Shown in pieces: positions 12,901 to 25,300 of a stretch of 64,000 nucleotides of DNA. This stretch comes from Sipunculus nudus (taxonomy: Eukaryota; Annelida; Sipuncula; Golfingiida; Sipunculidae): the NCBI GenBank assembly GCA_026874595.1, contig CM049311.1, positions 35,443,176 to 35,507,175 on the forward strand, written 5' to 3'. Within the stretch, counting starts at the first letter, position 1; each line of letters begins with the position of its first letter. The notes beneath the pieces are model-generated. The model made no database searches. It had not been told where the DNA came from and saw only the letters and a list, made by a program, of their open reading frames with translations. Position numbers and translations under genes: made by a program.

Positions 12901-13829
12901 AAAAATCGCCGATTTTGCGTAACAATCTCGTATGTATCGCGCACATGCGCGTATGAATTACGCATGATTTGCGTAAGAACTGCGTATAAACTACGTAAAT
13001 TACGCATAGATCGCTTAAATCCAAAAAGAGGAAAAAACTTTTGTGCAGCTCAAAACCGTTTTCGCGTATGTCCGCGTATGACCATCCCGGCCCCCACTCG
13101 CTGCGCATGGCGACGAATGAAATGCGCATGAAAAACTTATGAATTACGTATATCGCGCATGATTTGCGTATCTCCGCGTATGCCTCATATTTTATGCGTA
13201 CATTATGCGCAATTTATGCCTCAACGGCTGTATGACACGGCCTTTATAGCGACCATCAATACCATTCTAATATGGACATACCTCTAGAGGTAGACCCTTA
13301 GAAAACCAAACTAATCAGGTGCCATTCTCTGTAAATCTACATCAAACCCTCGTAACTATAGAGACCACCAAACAGAGTCGGCTCCGACCGAATTAAGCTG
13401 TACTGAAATTAACATCAAACGGGACACGTGTGCTCTCTTACCAAAGATCTCAGGCTTATATCTGAACATAATACTCCATATAAATGTACAATGAATAATC
13501 AAAACAATCATTTGCTTATATTCCCTACTAGAATATGCATTACAAAAACTAAATCACAGTTCTCTTGTGACAAATATATAATAATACTACTTTCAGATGA
13601 ACATCGACGAAAGATGATCTGGATATCGGCAAAAATGGTTGGCAAGGATAAGTGGGTTTGGATGGCAACAGGACAGGAAGTGGATTATAACAACTGGAGT
13701 GAGGGAACTTCTCTGAACATTTGGGTGGGACGATACGCTGTTGCATGCGCCTGGGATTTCGAATGGGCACCCAACTCTATCGTTCAGTCGAACGGTGTCA
13801 TCTGCGAAAAGATTGTTGTCTGCGAATAG
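9016..13829 (+). CDS. Secreted C-type lectin-like protein, copy A (spliced, 4 coding exons)
   Basis: Coding exons are 9016-9064, 10489-10677, 11183-11380 and 13597-13829. All junctions are GT-AG and phase 1, giving 222 residues. The ATG is 15 bases into an exon starting at 9001 and opens a signal peptide (MALARWEMYTSVLLGIVCLL, cleavage likely after NAA). Exon 3 encodes a short Cys-rich N-terminal domain with CHGLCLGGCPYP. Exons 4-5 form a long-form C-type lectin domain: ECP, SCY, AKCRDEGAQLVSI, IWISA in the WIGL position, DYNNWSEGTS, ACAWDFEW, VICEK, plus an extra C-terminal Cys. The EPN/QPD and WND calcium-sugar motifs are absent (SEGTS, EWAPNS), so classical Ca-dependent sugar binding is doubtful. 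Likely secreted. The last intron carries an inverted-repeat element. Expression is not shown by the sequence. Confidence 0.85.
9900..9980. repeat. (TA)n microsatellite in lectin A intron
   Basis: About 80 bases of nearly pure TA with short interruptions, preceded by a 17-base G run near 9832-9848. Confidence 0.95.
12564..13248. mobile_element. 685-bp inverted-repeat element (MITE-like) in lectin A intron
   Basis: The ends are inverted copies: TATAAAGGCCGTGTCACACA at 12564 and its complement TGTATGACACGGCCTTTATA ending at 13248. The next 40 bases (GACGCATAAATTGCGCATAA and on) are also inverted at 13180-13220. The left arm is rich in ACGCAT, the right arm in ATGCGT, about every 10-14 bases, so the whole element can fold back. 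It has no transposase; ORFs across it are artefacts of the repeats. Lectin B lacks it at the same intron position, so it is an insertion in A. Confidence 0.8.
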
Positions 13830-15168
13830 TTTCTTGCAGAAACATAGCGTGTGCGAGGGGCATGAACATGCAGAATGCTGAACATTGATTTGACTAAAAA
13901 TCCCAGTCAATCCAGGATACGACAATGTGCAACAAGACCCAACCTTCAAGCTTGAGAAATCATATATAATCGTAAGACGGTTTCACGACAAGTCGCGAAA
14001 GTTCGAGGAGGAAAATCGGTCATATATCTACCCAAGACCAAACCAGCGTGTATTCGTGGCTAGTCATTCATAATCGTATACAGTCTTAAAGATTAATATC
14101 GAGAAACTAATCAGCTTTGATATCTGCTGAAGTGTACAAGTTTGAAAAATTTGTTGAGGAATTACCAAATCGGTTAGTATTATCAATTAATACCATTGTC
14201 CTAATAAATAAAAAAGGATGTAAGGATAAGTACCAGCCATGTCTGGAACGGCTTGGATTTGAACTTGGATATATTACGAAAGTGAGTCTTTTCCTTCAGT
14301 TCAAGAGTTTGACACTAAAAAAATCATATACAGCATCAATATAGACTTATGAGCTGTATATATGCTAGGTGTGTACTTTTGAACATTAGATCCTACCTGA
14401 CTATGGATCTTTGGTATGTAAATCATCCATTATTATCTGAGTACCTATTGGACTAAGCAAAATGTCACATGATATATTTATATATATATAACAGCATAGA
14501 TGCATTGAAGTTATGATAATTATTATTCACATGATCGTATGGTCTAAAAGGCAGATGAGTGTTCAGCTAAAATCAATGTACATAAATAACTAGTTGAATA
14601 TACGGAGGGAAAAAGGTCTTGCCAGAAAGAACCAAGCAGCCTTTGTGGTGATCATGCAAAAGCTCAGTAAAGACACCATTATATCAAATTCTGCGATTTA
14701 TCTGATATTTATCACATAATGACAATCGAGTCATTTCAGCTGTGCATAAGACAGCTCGGAAACTAAAAGGGCATTCAAGAAATTTGGTTTCACTGATTAA
14801 TACACGTCCGTTCGAAAAGATATAGATCTTTACATGATGCTATGAGTGGATCATGTTGATGTCTATTGATTTCTATGGCCATATAATAACCCAGGGGTAT
14901 CTTGAAGTATTGCGAGCTTTACGCTTAAACAGAGAACTGAAGTATTCTGCACAGCTCCAGAGTTACCTTTTAAGTTTTCATTTATCTACTGAAAACTACT
15001 GACAGTATAAAGGAAAGTGTAGTATTTAAATGCCCTCAAAATGTTAGAGTCTGCATCAATCTACACTCTGTTATCCTAGTTATAATATCAATTTTAGGTT
15101 ATCTTTTGCATTTAATAGATTCAAAACGTATACAATTTTCACATTATAAACTTTTCCTACTAAAACAA
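13830..15168. other. 3' flank of lectin A, paralogous (inverted) to 40950-42032
   Basis: No coding gene. Collinear with the reverse complement of 40950-42032. Shared landmarks include ACGACAATGT, the GCAGCCTTTGTGGTGA box near 14637, AGTAAAGACACCATTAT and TATTGCGAGCT. A possible polyadenylation signal AATAAA lies near 14203. Confidence 0.6.
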
Positions 15169-18100
15169 GTGTAATTCAATGAAGAACGCACTAAAATGAT
15201 AAAATAATTAATGATATATGGTGTTTTTATTTTAGTCCAGCTATTAAGAGAAGAATTGTGCAAAAAATGAAAGAAGCATGAAACTTGGCATAACAGTTGT
15301 CCATTTCATACTCAATATTTTCAGATATAGGGCCAAGCGGAATTCACTCTATCTTGGTCAAAATCCAGGATGGCGGCCAAGTTGGCCGCCGGATTATAAA
15401 ATATCAATATATCCGGTTATAATTGTCCTAGAATGCATTGCAAATGCACTATTTCTATGTTTTCGGGGTCAAGAAATTCATTTATAAGGGTTTCAAGTAT
15501 GTATTATGACTCTTTGGTTGAATTCTGGTTTTGTTGACTTTAAAAATTATGCTAAATTTGCCTTTGTCTAGCACATCGAACAGCAAACATAATTTGCTGA
15601 GTTCTGCTGAGCAGTTGCATACTTTGTGAATTTTCTCAAATGAAAGTGTTATTTCCTGGGCTAGATTTGTCTGTCTTGTCATGCATTTTCATGCTTGAAT
15701 TGTAGGACAGATTCGATTGCAATATTTCATATTTCTTCTTTTTAATTTCCCTTTATTTGCATGCTGATAAATGTAATTGTAATTGAAGAGGTGATTGCGC
15801 AAGAAACTTCTGTGTCAAAATCTAAAATAAAAGTAAGAGCGTGATATGTCCATAAACACTAATTAATGGGGAAATATCACATGCATTAATTAAACTGTGC
15901 TGGCATTTGAAATATATATTATTTTTAAGTATTTCAGCCCTATATATGGTTCAATCTCAAAAACCCCAGATTTGATCAACATCCTTCCTATAAAAGTGGG
16001 TTGTAGTGGTCCTTCCAAGGACGGTTGTTTTCTCCGTGTTCTCCAACCCTATATACTACCGAACGCAACATTTCGAGCCATTGAGAGGGGCTTGTTATAG
16101 TTGTTATAACTAATTGTACAATCCATATAAAATATATATACAAATCTATATAAAATAAGGTTTAGCTAGCTTATAATGCGTGCGTGTCAGGATTAAGACA
16201 TACATAACAAGCTCACATCTGTCAGATTCTATATGCCGACTGTGTACGTATTGAAATTTTGCTAAAAGTGTCTTTTTCATTAGCACTTCCGATGTTAAAA
16301 TCCTTTAAAATTGGTTTAATACTGCATTTTCAAATGAAAGTGTTATTTGCTGAGCTATGTTTTATTTATTAATTTTTCTTATTTCTTCTGTTTGATCTCC
16401 CTAGAGGCGATGGATGAAAGAAATTTAGCTATTATGTCTGGTATCAAATTTGGTAAATTTTACGATCAACTTCACATTTATGGAAACCTTTGTTAATGAA
16501 GTTTGGAAATATCAGATTGCAGTGCTGAAATTTTAAATAAATGTTCTGGTTACAGGTATTTGAACACCATGCGTGTTTTCAAGGAAAATCGTATCCATAA
16601 ATCATTTAGACTACATGCATGCATGACAGGATACGCACATATGTAGAAGCTCACACGTGTTTGATGTACAGATTCATTGCTTCTTTTGGCATAAGGTGAT
16701 GGCTTTCACACTATGTTCTGGCATGACGACAGTATCAGCACACTTTTAGAGGAGCATAACATGTTGCTTTATGCTACCTTTGTGCTATGGTGATGAATGC
16801 ATGATATACTCAACATACATGTAGATACCTTTGCAGATTGCTAATATTGTGATGTTATGATGATGCTCGTACAAAATAATAAACATATATCAGTTAACGT
16901 TTTGCTGTGATGCCATTTTCGTGACATAAATTTTTTTCGAATTTAACGAGTTGAAATTCATTTTGCAAGATGTGTTGGTGTCAACAAAATACTTTTATTT
17001 GCTAACGGTATGCATACTTGTAGATTCGAGTAGTTCATACATGTATTATTAGAATATTTTCCACATGTATCAGACTTTAGGGGTCAGTGCTGCCAGTGTT
17101 CAAGCCAGCTGGTCGTTGAAGTTTCAGGGATGTATGATGCGGGAATGAAAAAGCAAGGCGCAAGATAGAATTTCGAATTCACACCAAAGGATGAAAAATA
17201 TAATAAACCCTTAGGCTCCAGACAAACGTTTTGTCTTCATCACCTAGATTATATCACCTAGTACAAAGTTTAGTTTGAGTTTCATTGACTTGAATGGTGA
17301 ATGTAACGGTGCTGTGCTTTAAGCTGCTGTGCTAAGAATTTTCTCTTTAGGTCAGCTTTATGCCCATATATAGAATGTTTGGGAAACTTTTATTTCATAC
17401 CCAATGCTTCATCAAGTTAACATACATTAATGAGAATAGACTAATTCTGAATATTATTCTTGAATATACTGCTGAACAGAATAGTTTATTACATAAAATT
17501 TTGTAATATTGCTATCAACTTTTTTTCACTTATGCCTGAAAATTTTTTATTTTAGATCTAACAGGACAACAGTGTTTTCTTCTGGTAAATCACACAAAAT
17601 TCCAATTTACTTACTATCGGTTCTGTTTATCTTAGGTGCAAGGCTCAGTGCGATCATGTGCATCATGTGCACATAGTGTTATTTTTTTCAAATAAATATA
17701 GTAAATTTTTTTTTTGTAATTATATTTATAAATACATGTAAGTAATATAAAATGTGTGCATAATGTAAGCAAATGAAGTATTTTAGGCAGTATTGGTAAA
17801 TGCAAAGGCAATGTCAGCTAATTGGCAAGGATATTTTACCATATCACCAAAGTAGCGGGTAAATTACAAACTGCACAAGTATCTGTAAGTTTGCTGATTC
17901 CGCATGCACAATCACCACATTAAAAATATAGCATATCAAGAGGTAGAACGTCGCCTAGTGGGCACTGCTTTGAACTTGGAACCCCGCTCAGTAGGGTACA
18001 ACCCACTCCCATAGCAACACCGATTATAGAACCTTCGTCGCCAGTGGAGAGAGCCGATCGTTTTATACCACTCAATACATTGAAAGAGACACAGTGTTCA

Positions 18101-19115
18101 AATATTTGAAATAATCATATATATTAAATTTCCGCACAGGATTTAAACAGAAATTCCACATGCACAATCACCAAATTAAAAATATAGCATATCAAGGGGT
18201 AGAACGTCGCCTCGTGGTCACTGCTTTGAACTTGGAACCCCGCTAAGTAGGGTACAACCCATTCCCATAGCAACACCGATTATATAACCTCCGTCGCCAG
18301 TGGAGAGAGCCGATCGTTTTATACCACTCAATACATTGAAAGAGACACAGTGTTCAAATATTTGAAATAATCATATATATTAAATTTCCGCACAGGATTT
18401 CCGCACAAGTCATTATAATGACTTGAAACCCATATAAATGAATTTCTCGCCCCCCAAAACATAGAAATAGTGCACTTGCAATACATTCTAGGACAAATAA
18501 TGCCGCATATATTGTTATTTCATAATCCGGCGGCCATCTTGTCCGCCATCTTGGATTTCGACCAAGATATTCTGAATTCCTCTTGGACTCATATCTGGAA
18601 ATACTGAGTATGGTCTGGACTACTATTATTCCAAGTTTCATTCTTATTTTATCTTTTACACAATTCTTTAAAGTATGCAGCTTAACCGCTGACCTAATGG
18701 GAAAATTACCGAACTCTTGTTATAAAAACAAAAAATGAGAACCTTGAGAGGTTTTGAACCTCAAAAATTGAATTTCTTGGCCCAAAAAAAACATAAAAAT
18801 AGAGTACCTGCAATGCTTTCTAGCGACATTATAATTCGAGTTATTGACATTTTTTAATCCGGGCAAGATGGCCGCAATCTTGGCTTTTGGCCAAGATAAT
18901 TTATTTTCAGCTTGGACCTATATCTGAAATTCACCATTAAGCTCCAAAGAGCAGTTTTGGAAACTTTCATGCTTCTTTCATTTTTTGCACACTTCCTCCA
19001 AATATGGGAGCTTAACCGCTGGATTATTCAACTTGTAAAACAGCAAAACAGTGTAATTCAATGAAGAACGCAACTAAAATGATAAAATATTTAATGATTT
19101 ATGGTGTTTTTATTT
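15169..19115. mobile_element. 3.9-kb insertion with inverted terminal arms and 64-bp flanking direct repeats
   Basis: Direct repeats of about 64 bases (GTGTAATTCAATGAAGAACG ... GTGTTTTTATTT) lie at 15169-15232 and 19051-19115. Inside them are inverted arms of roughly 280 bases: 15236-15520 on plus and 18720-19032 on minus, sharing GTGCAAAAAATGAAAGAAGC, CCAAGATGGCGGCC-like and GCATTGCA...TTTTTATGTTTT blocks. A third copy lies at 18405-18690 on minus. No transposase or RT was recognised. The paralogous inverted locus E (40.3-42 kb) passes directly from the left to the right flank, so it acts as an approximate empty site. Confidence 0.65.
17900..18405. repeat. Two tandem copies of a 256-bp unit
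   Basis: The unit starts CATGCACAATCACC at about 17902 and again at about 18158. It contains GGTAGAACGTCGCCT, GAACTTGGAACCCCGCT and CGCCAGTGGAGAGAGCCGAT, and ends TATATTAAATTTCCGCACAGG. The two copies differ at only a few positions, so the duplication is fairly recent. It lies within the 3.9-kb inverted-repeat insertion. Confidence 0.85.
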
Positions 19116-19129
19116 AACTTGTAAAACAC

Positions 19130-19498
19130 AGGTTTGGTGGAATATGTTTGTAGAATCATATATTTATCGCATTTCGGGCCAAGGTGATAGGATATATAAA
19201 ACAATAAATATTCGATGCAAAGTCTGTTTGCCACATTAAATGAAACCATAAATATAACGTATTGTGTTAATTATGATCACTACCCAATGTCTGATATGTT
19301 TTACTATGCATATTTTTTTGCCAATAAATAGTTTGTCTATGTGCTATTTATTCCTGAATATAACGTGTCACTTGCAAGCTCAATGGACGATACTCATTAT
19401 TTCTTTTACGCGGTTTTATGATTTTATGTTAACTGTCTCGGATAAAATGTTTAATTTGAAGAATTGATATCTCTAATAGAAAATGTACCATTTATGCA

Positions 19499-19548
<50 letters not shown>

Positions 19549-19760
19549 AGAAAAATAAACAAATAATGAATATATAATAAAAAGGAGAAACCTTTATTTA
19601 TACATCCGAAGATGCATTCAAAATATAATCTATAAAGCAATACAGAAATTAAAAGTATTACGAAATAAATATTGAACAAACTAAAATTTTCCAAGACGTT
19701 GAAACTCATTATCAATTCTTATCCTTAAAAGTGGCTGAAGAAAACCAGATGGCAAGTTTG
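19130..19760. repeat. Segment present in inverted orientation at 40300-40950
   Basis: Landmarks TTGCCAATAAATAGT, ACGTGTCACTTGCAAGC, ACTCATTAT and, on the minus strand, a reading starting MSFNVLENFSLFN recur as the reverse complement at 40364-40800. It is the distal part of the 3' flank of lectin A. The reading frame is a shadow of the shared DNA, not a demonstrated gene. Confidence 0.7.
19501..19547. repeat. (TA)n microsatellite
   Basis: About 46 bases of pure AT dinucleotide. Confidence 0.95.
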
Positions 19761-20227
19761 GTCCCAAACGGCTTCTTATCAAGCACAAGTATTCGTCTCA
19801 GACAACTTTCATTTAAGCACCTTCGGTCACCGTGCATTCAGTTTATTTAAGAAAGATTCATTAAAGTGAGTTCCCCTGCAACAAATCTAACCCATGAATC
19901 CAAACAAGGTCATCTGTCATTTACCAGATCATTTACTATGCGGGTATGGTAGTCAAAAAGAATATGCCCATACTGTTTAATGTGTATTTTTATATACACA
20001 AATTTAGCAGGGGGCTCTTCAAGTCTGAAGGGCTGTTATGTGCAGACTCAGGTACAAAGCTTTAAGGCAATATAAACAAGTGACCCATGGGTTATGACGC
20101 TCAGCTGACTGGGAAGAGATTTGAAAAAGGAAATTGTATCATCTGAATGGTTATATATACCCATTCAACTGAAGCATCAAACAGATTAACCAACAGGCAA
20201 AGATTGTGTCTGCATTTATATATATTT

Positions 20228-22290
20228 CAAAAATAGACAAAAATGCGTAAACTTAAAAAAAAATACAGGTGGCTCCACCAGTCTGCAGGAACTAAGAAAA
20301 ACACTTAATGGTCAATATACATGCAAAGAATCATGGTGATCTCTGCATTAGTTGTTCAGATACTTCAGCTTTTGTATCAAATTTTCCATTATTCTGAGGG
20401 ATACTTCGGAGTCCTATAGCTTGAAGGATATGGGAAACAGAGACCTAATTTCAAGTTTCCACAGGCACTTTTCATGGGCCTCCTTGCATGACAAGAATGA
20501 AGATTCTAGGTTCAGTTGTTACTATTTGTACCCTGTTGACAGATAACCACATCTTAAAAGGTCTCAAAAATAGAGAAAAAAAATTCATAAAAAAATGAAA
20601 AAAATAGAGGTGGCGCACCCAGTCTGCAGAAACTGATGGAAAACCTCATGATCAATATGTATGCGAAAAATCATGACCATCAGTGTTGTAGTTATTGAGA
20701 TACTGCGGTTTTTGTATCAAACTTTCTATTATTCTGGGGGGTATTTTGGAGCGAAACAGCTTAAAGGATATGGGTAACAGAGACCTAATTTCAGTTTTCC
20801 ATGGAGACTTTTCATGGGTCTCCCTGTGTGTCAAGAATGAAGATTCTAGGTTCAGTTGTTATGATTTGTGGCCTGTTAACAGATGTTCATATCTTTAAAG
20901 GTCTCAAAAATAGAGAAAAAATTCGTAAAAAAAACCTGAACAAATACAGGTGGTGCCACCGGTCTGCAAAAACTGATGAAACACTCCATGATCAATATCC
21001 ATGCAAACAATTATGGTGATCTCTGCATTAGTTGTTCAGATACTTCAGCGTTTGTATCAAATTTTCCATTATTCTGAGCTGTAGTTTGGAGTGCCATAGC
21101 TCAAAGGATATGGATAACAGAGACCTAATTTCAAGTTTCCACAAACACTTTTCATGGGCCTCCTTGCATGACAAGAATGAAGATTCTAGATCCAGTTGTT
21201 ACTATTTGTACCCTGTTGACAGATAACCACATCTTAAAAGGTCTCAAAAATAGAGAAAAAAATTCGTAAAAATTAAAAAAAAAAAATAGAGGTGGCGCAC
21301 CCAATCTGCAAAAACTGATAGAACACCTCATGATCAATATGTATGCGAAAAATCATGACCATCAGTGTTGTTGTTATTGAGATACTGCGGTTTTGTATCA
21401 AATTTTCTTTTATTCTGGGGGTATTTTGTAGCGAAACAGCTTATAGGATATGGGTAACAGAGACCTAATTTCAGGTTTCCATGGAGACTTTTCATGGGTC
21501 TCCGTGTGTGTCAAGTATGAAGATTCTAGGTCCAGTTGTTATGATTTGTGGCCTGTTAACAGATGTTCATATCTTTAAAGGTCTAAAAAATAGAAAAAAA
21601 ATCGTAAAAAAACCTGAACAAATACAGGTGGTGCCACCAGTCTGCAGAAACTGATGAAACACTCCATGATCAATATCCATGCAAACAATTATGGTGATCT
21701 CTGCATTAGTTGTTCAGATACTTCAGCTTTTGTATCAAATTTTCAATTATTCTGAGCTGTACTTTGGAGTGCCATAGCTCAAAGGATATGGGTAACAGAT
21801 ACCTAATTTCAGGTTTCCATGGAGACTTTACATAGGTCTCGCACTGTGTCAAGAATGAAGATTCTAGGTCCAGTCTTTACGATTTGTGCCCTGTTAACAG
21901 ATGTTCACATTTTTAAAGGTTTCAAAAATAGAGAAAACAATTCGTTAAGAATCGAAAAATACAGGTGGCGCCACCAGTCTGCAGAAACTGATGAAACATC
22001 TCATGATCAAATTGTATGCCAAATATCATGACCATCAGTTATGTAGTTAATGAGATATTGAATTTTTTTGCATGAAATTTTTGACTATTCTGGGGGGTAC
22101 TTTGGGGCCCCATAGCTTAAAGGATATGGGAAACAGAGACTTCATTTCTGGTTTCCAAGGAGATTTTTCATGGACCTCTCAGAATGTCAAGTAACAAGTT
22201 TCTAGGTCCAGTGGTTACGATTTGTGCCAGGTTAACGGACGGACGGACAGACGGACGACGGACAAAGGGTGATCGCTATAGCTCAGATGA
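20228..22290. repeat. Six-unit array of ~340 bp with a 680-bp higher-order period
   Basis: AAATACAGGTGG or AAATAGAGGTGG boxes recur at about 20261, 20602, 20942, 21284, 21620 and 21957, spaced 336-342 bases. Units alternate in type: one has CTTGCATGACAAGAATGAAG and ACCCTGTTGACAGATAACC, the other GTGTGTCAAGAATGAAG and GCCTGTTAACAGATGTTC. This gives a dimeric period of about 680. The array ends in GGACGGACGGACAGACGGAC and AAAGGGTGATCGCTATAGCT, a tail common to molluscan dispersed repeats. Short ORFs inside are repeat shadows. Confidence 0.85.
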
Positions 22291-22539
22291 CTTACAGTCT
22301 AGTGGGACAGCCCATGAACCAAAAAGTAACTCAGCGTTTCCCGCCACTGATTGCCCAAAACACGTTGGGACTCTGAGAGGTATGATAAGGAAGGGGATTG
22401 GCTTGATATAAAACGATCTCATATGATAATCATAATAAATCATCGAAGCCATACTGTTTCAGTGAAAGTGACGTACGAAGTATACAAGGCAATAAAATAA
22501 TAGGCTTAATATAGTATAATGTTAAAGTATTATATCCAC

Positions 22540-22905
22540 CAGATACTACATGTATTTATATAAAACATCAATTAGGAAGTATTCTGATTTTACTGTGTAT
22601 TTTTGTATGTGTTTGATATATCACGGTAGCCAATCTGGGTAATATCAATACTCGTGCCTAAGTAATGATACATACATCGGGGAAATTGAACTACCAGCTC
22701 TTCACCAATAATTTTTGTCTACATTGTTGGATTTAAGCATATTGCTGGGACTTATAATGTTCATTTACCAAAGGAAGCGCCGATATGCCCTCACTTCATG
22801 TCCTGCACAAATTTATTCATATCAAAGATTCAATTATATACCTTAATGGAAAACCCAACAGTGATCTATGTAAAGACAAATCAAATGTATTCCTTTCATA
22901 TATAT
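22540..22905. repeat. Segment paralogous to 5250-5645 (left edge of lectin block B)
   Basis: Same ordered landmarks as 5250-5645, strongly diverged. In block A this segment is about 1.2 kb from the next shared block; in block B it is 7.8 kb away because the LINE relic and the candidate transcript lie between. Confidence 0.65.
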
Positions 22906-23279
22906 TATATTAACATATAAAATGTTTCTATACAGGATCTTTTTTTTCTTATAACCTTTATTACTATAAATTCTGCCTTTTACACAGCCCTATCCTGCTC
23001 CGGCAGATAAAGTGGATGGTTTGAGTACATTGAAAAAACTATAACCCGTTTATCTGTCAACACCCTTACATATAAGAATATGGCCGGATACGGGATACCT
23101 CGCCGACTGCATGGGCCGGAACTAGGTCACGGTTGCGTGCACGTGCACAAAGTGCTGCGTTCTGTGTAAACGTGCCATGTTCATGTGTTACAAGTCTAGG
23201 GTGTACACAACATTTACAACGTGTGTTTACAACATTTTTGCCCAGAGGGTACTGATACTAGCAGAGTCGGTGATACATT

Positions 23280-23999
23280 AATTCAGCATGTGAAAGTATA
23301 AGTTAGTACGGATCGTTTTGCAGTCTTCACAACAATCATCGTCGTCGTCCCTGACCAAGCGATTGCAGATCATCGTATACAAAGTACTGTCGAGTGATAC
23401 CCAGTCAAGTCGGCCGGTGAGTAGGTGAATTATATGAATTGCTGTTTCTGAAAAGTAAGTAATTTGTTAAGAACAGGCACTAATGTTAATACTTTAGCTG
23501 TGTCAAAATGGCTAAACAATAACCACATAGTGTATGTCTTCTGAGTGACAGTCAAGTTCGGTAAGTTGAATTTTGTATAGTAGGGGGGCCTATGTATTAT
23601 AATATATATGTATGTAACTTCAAATAATGTAACCAAGTACCCGAAAATACACCTATTAGTAAAGCTAGATGTATGTTCATTAAAATCTAACAAAATTTGG
23701 TGTAATGTGTACTCCTGAGTCTTTATAGTTTGACTGTAACATAATACAGCAGGTTCAGTACACACACACACATATAAATATAATGTGTAAGGTTTAATTA
23801 TCATATATAATAATTACATTCCCAATGGTCATGGTCATCTGTGTAGTAAAAGTATTTTTCAAATATTTTGTAGAGTCTATTCCTGGACCAATGAGCCTGG
23901 AGAAGGAGAATACAGCTAGCTGACATTGGAGAATCGCCCAACCTGCCAGGTAACTATTAATTAATTTTGCTGAACATTTTGTGTGATATAAATATATAC

Positions 24000-24060
<61 letters not shown>

Positions 24061-25195
24061 GTATATAGAACATTTAAGGACATGACAAGTATATAAACAA
24101 AAAAATTTAATGTAAATTCAATGAGGACCTAATATATCATATGTTGCAAATGTTTGATATAGTACTAATATCATTGTCACCCTGGCTTATTGCTCTAAGT
24201 TTCCAGTAGTCCTATATTAATCGAAAATTGCAATTATGTGCCCAACACATGGATTTACTTCAAGCCACTGATTGATAAATGACTTTGGTTTTCTACTAGA
24301 CCTAAACACAGTATAACAAATTTGTAATATTAGATAAAAATGTGTGTTTGTGTGTGAACATGATTATACAAGTTGTCAATACATCCTTTTACTCCTGCAG
24401 CTACCCTACACTTGACAACTAGTACACAGACGTACCTCAGGCCCTGTTGAGCCATGTGGATGGATTGTTCGCAAATGAACTTATGGTAAGTAACTCTATA
24501 ACAATGAATCTCATTTATAAATACATATATTATGATCATTTTCAGATAACATTTCACATGACACTGTGCTTGCTTAAGTTTTTATTTCGCAATATTGAAG
24601 GCACACATTTTGGGAGATGAATGGGAGGAGGACTCCTTAATCTCAGGAACTAACCCTCCAATATGAATATTATATAAAATACACCTCCGATGTAGCATCT
24701 AAAATAAAAATTATCAGGATGACATATTCAGTCATATAAGCTGTGATTCAATGTTCACAAAATCCTGCACACAACTCTGTCATATAAAATGTGTTTTTCA
24801 TGGAATTTTACATTTTATTTTGTATTTTCAGACACTCTGACTCTGGAGAAAACATTTCCGTTACAGATTTGTAACCCCGAGTAGAAGGAGGGACCAGGGC
24901 AAGTCTATTGTTCAAGTACAGCAGCAGAAAATGAAGAAAGACCTATATGCTCGTCACGCGGGTAGCCGTGAACCAAACTTTGGAGTGGTAAACTACTTGC
25001 TAGAGAGGAAGCCGAGGTGGATGACGATATAATTAAGCTACACATTTACTCTTTATGTGAACACTGAAACACACTCAGACAGAACCCTGTCAACATTGTA
25101 AGGAATAATCAGTCGTAAAACTGTTGCAGACAAATACACGTATCACAAATTACACGACCACTTGGTTTTAATAAATATACTTTCTACTTAAAAAT
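23280..25195 (+). ncRNA. Candidate four-exon spliced transcript, non-coding or short-ORF
   Basis: Four exon-like blocks with consistent splice sites on one strand: exon 1 ending 23416 (donor GTGAGT), exon 2 at 23874-23949 (TAG/GTAACT), exon 3 at 24401-24485 (CTCCTGCAG/GTAAGT), and exon 4 from 24832 (TATTTTCAG) to a polyadenylation signal AATAAA at 25170-25175. No long ORF spans them. The last exon has a 33-codon ATG ORF ending at 25032, in a basic, Arg-rich open stretch of about 60 codons (includes VQQQKMKKDLYARHAGS). I do not recognise this peptide. The start of exon 1 is unknown. It could also be a decayed gene or part of a mobile element. Confidence 0.35.
24003..24058. repeat. (TA)n microsatellite
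   Basis: About 56 bases of TA in an intron of the candidate spliced transcript. Confidence 0.95.
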
Positions 25196-25214
25196 GTCTG
25201 TTGTTATTATTATT

Positions 25215-25215
<1 letters not shown>

Positions 25216-25300
<85 letters not shown>

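Noticed and set aside
12540-13131. Frames of 93-155 codons on both strands in the lectin A intron
   Set aside because: They lie in the ACGCAT/ATGCGT fold-back element; open frames on both strands follow from the short repeat, and no known domain is seen.
17940-18000. A tRNA-like segment (GTAGAACGTCGCC ... GGAACCCCGC)
   Set aside because: I could not fold a cloverleaf with a proper anticodon stem, T loop and acceptor stem; at most a SINE-like remnant.
15278-18641. Similar peptides starting MKLGITVV (plus) and MKLGIIVV (minus) as a gene pair
   Set aside because: They are translations of the inverted arms of the 3.9-kb insertion. No wider ORF or known domain; the third arm copy is not open.
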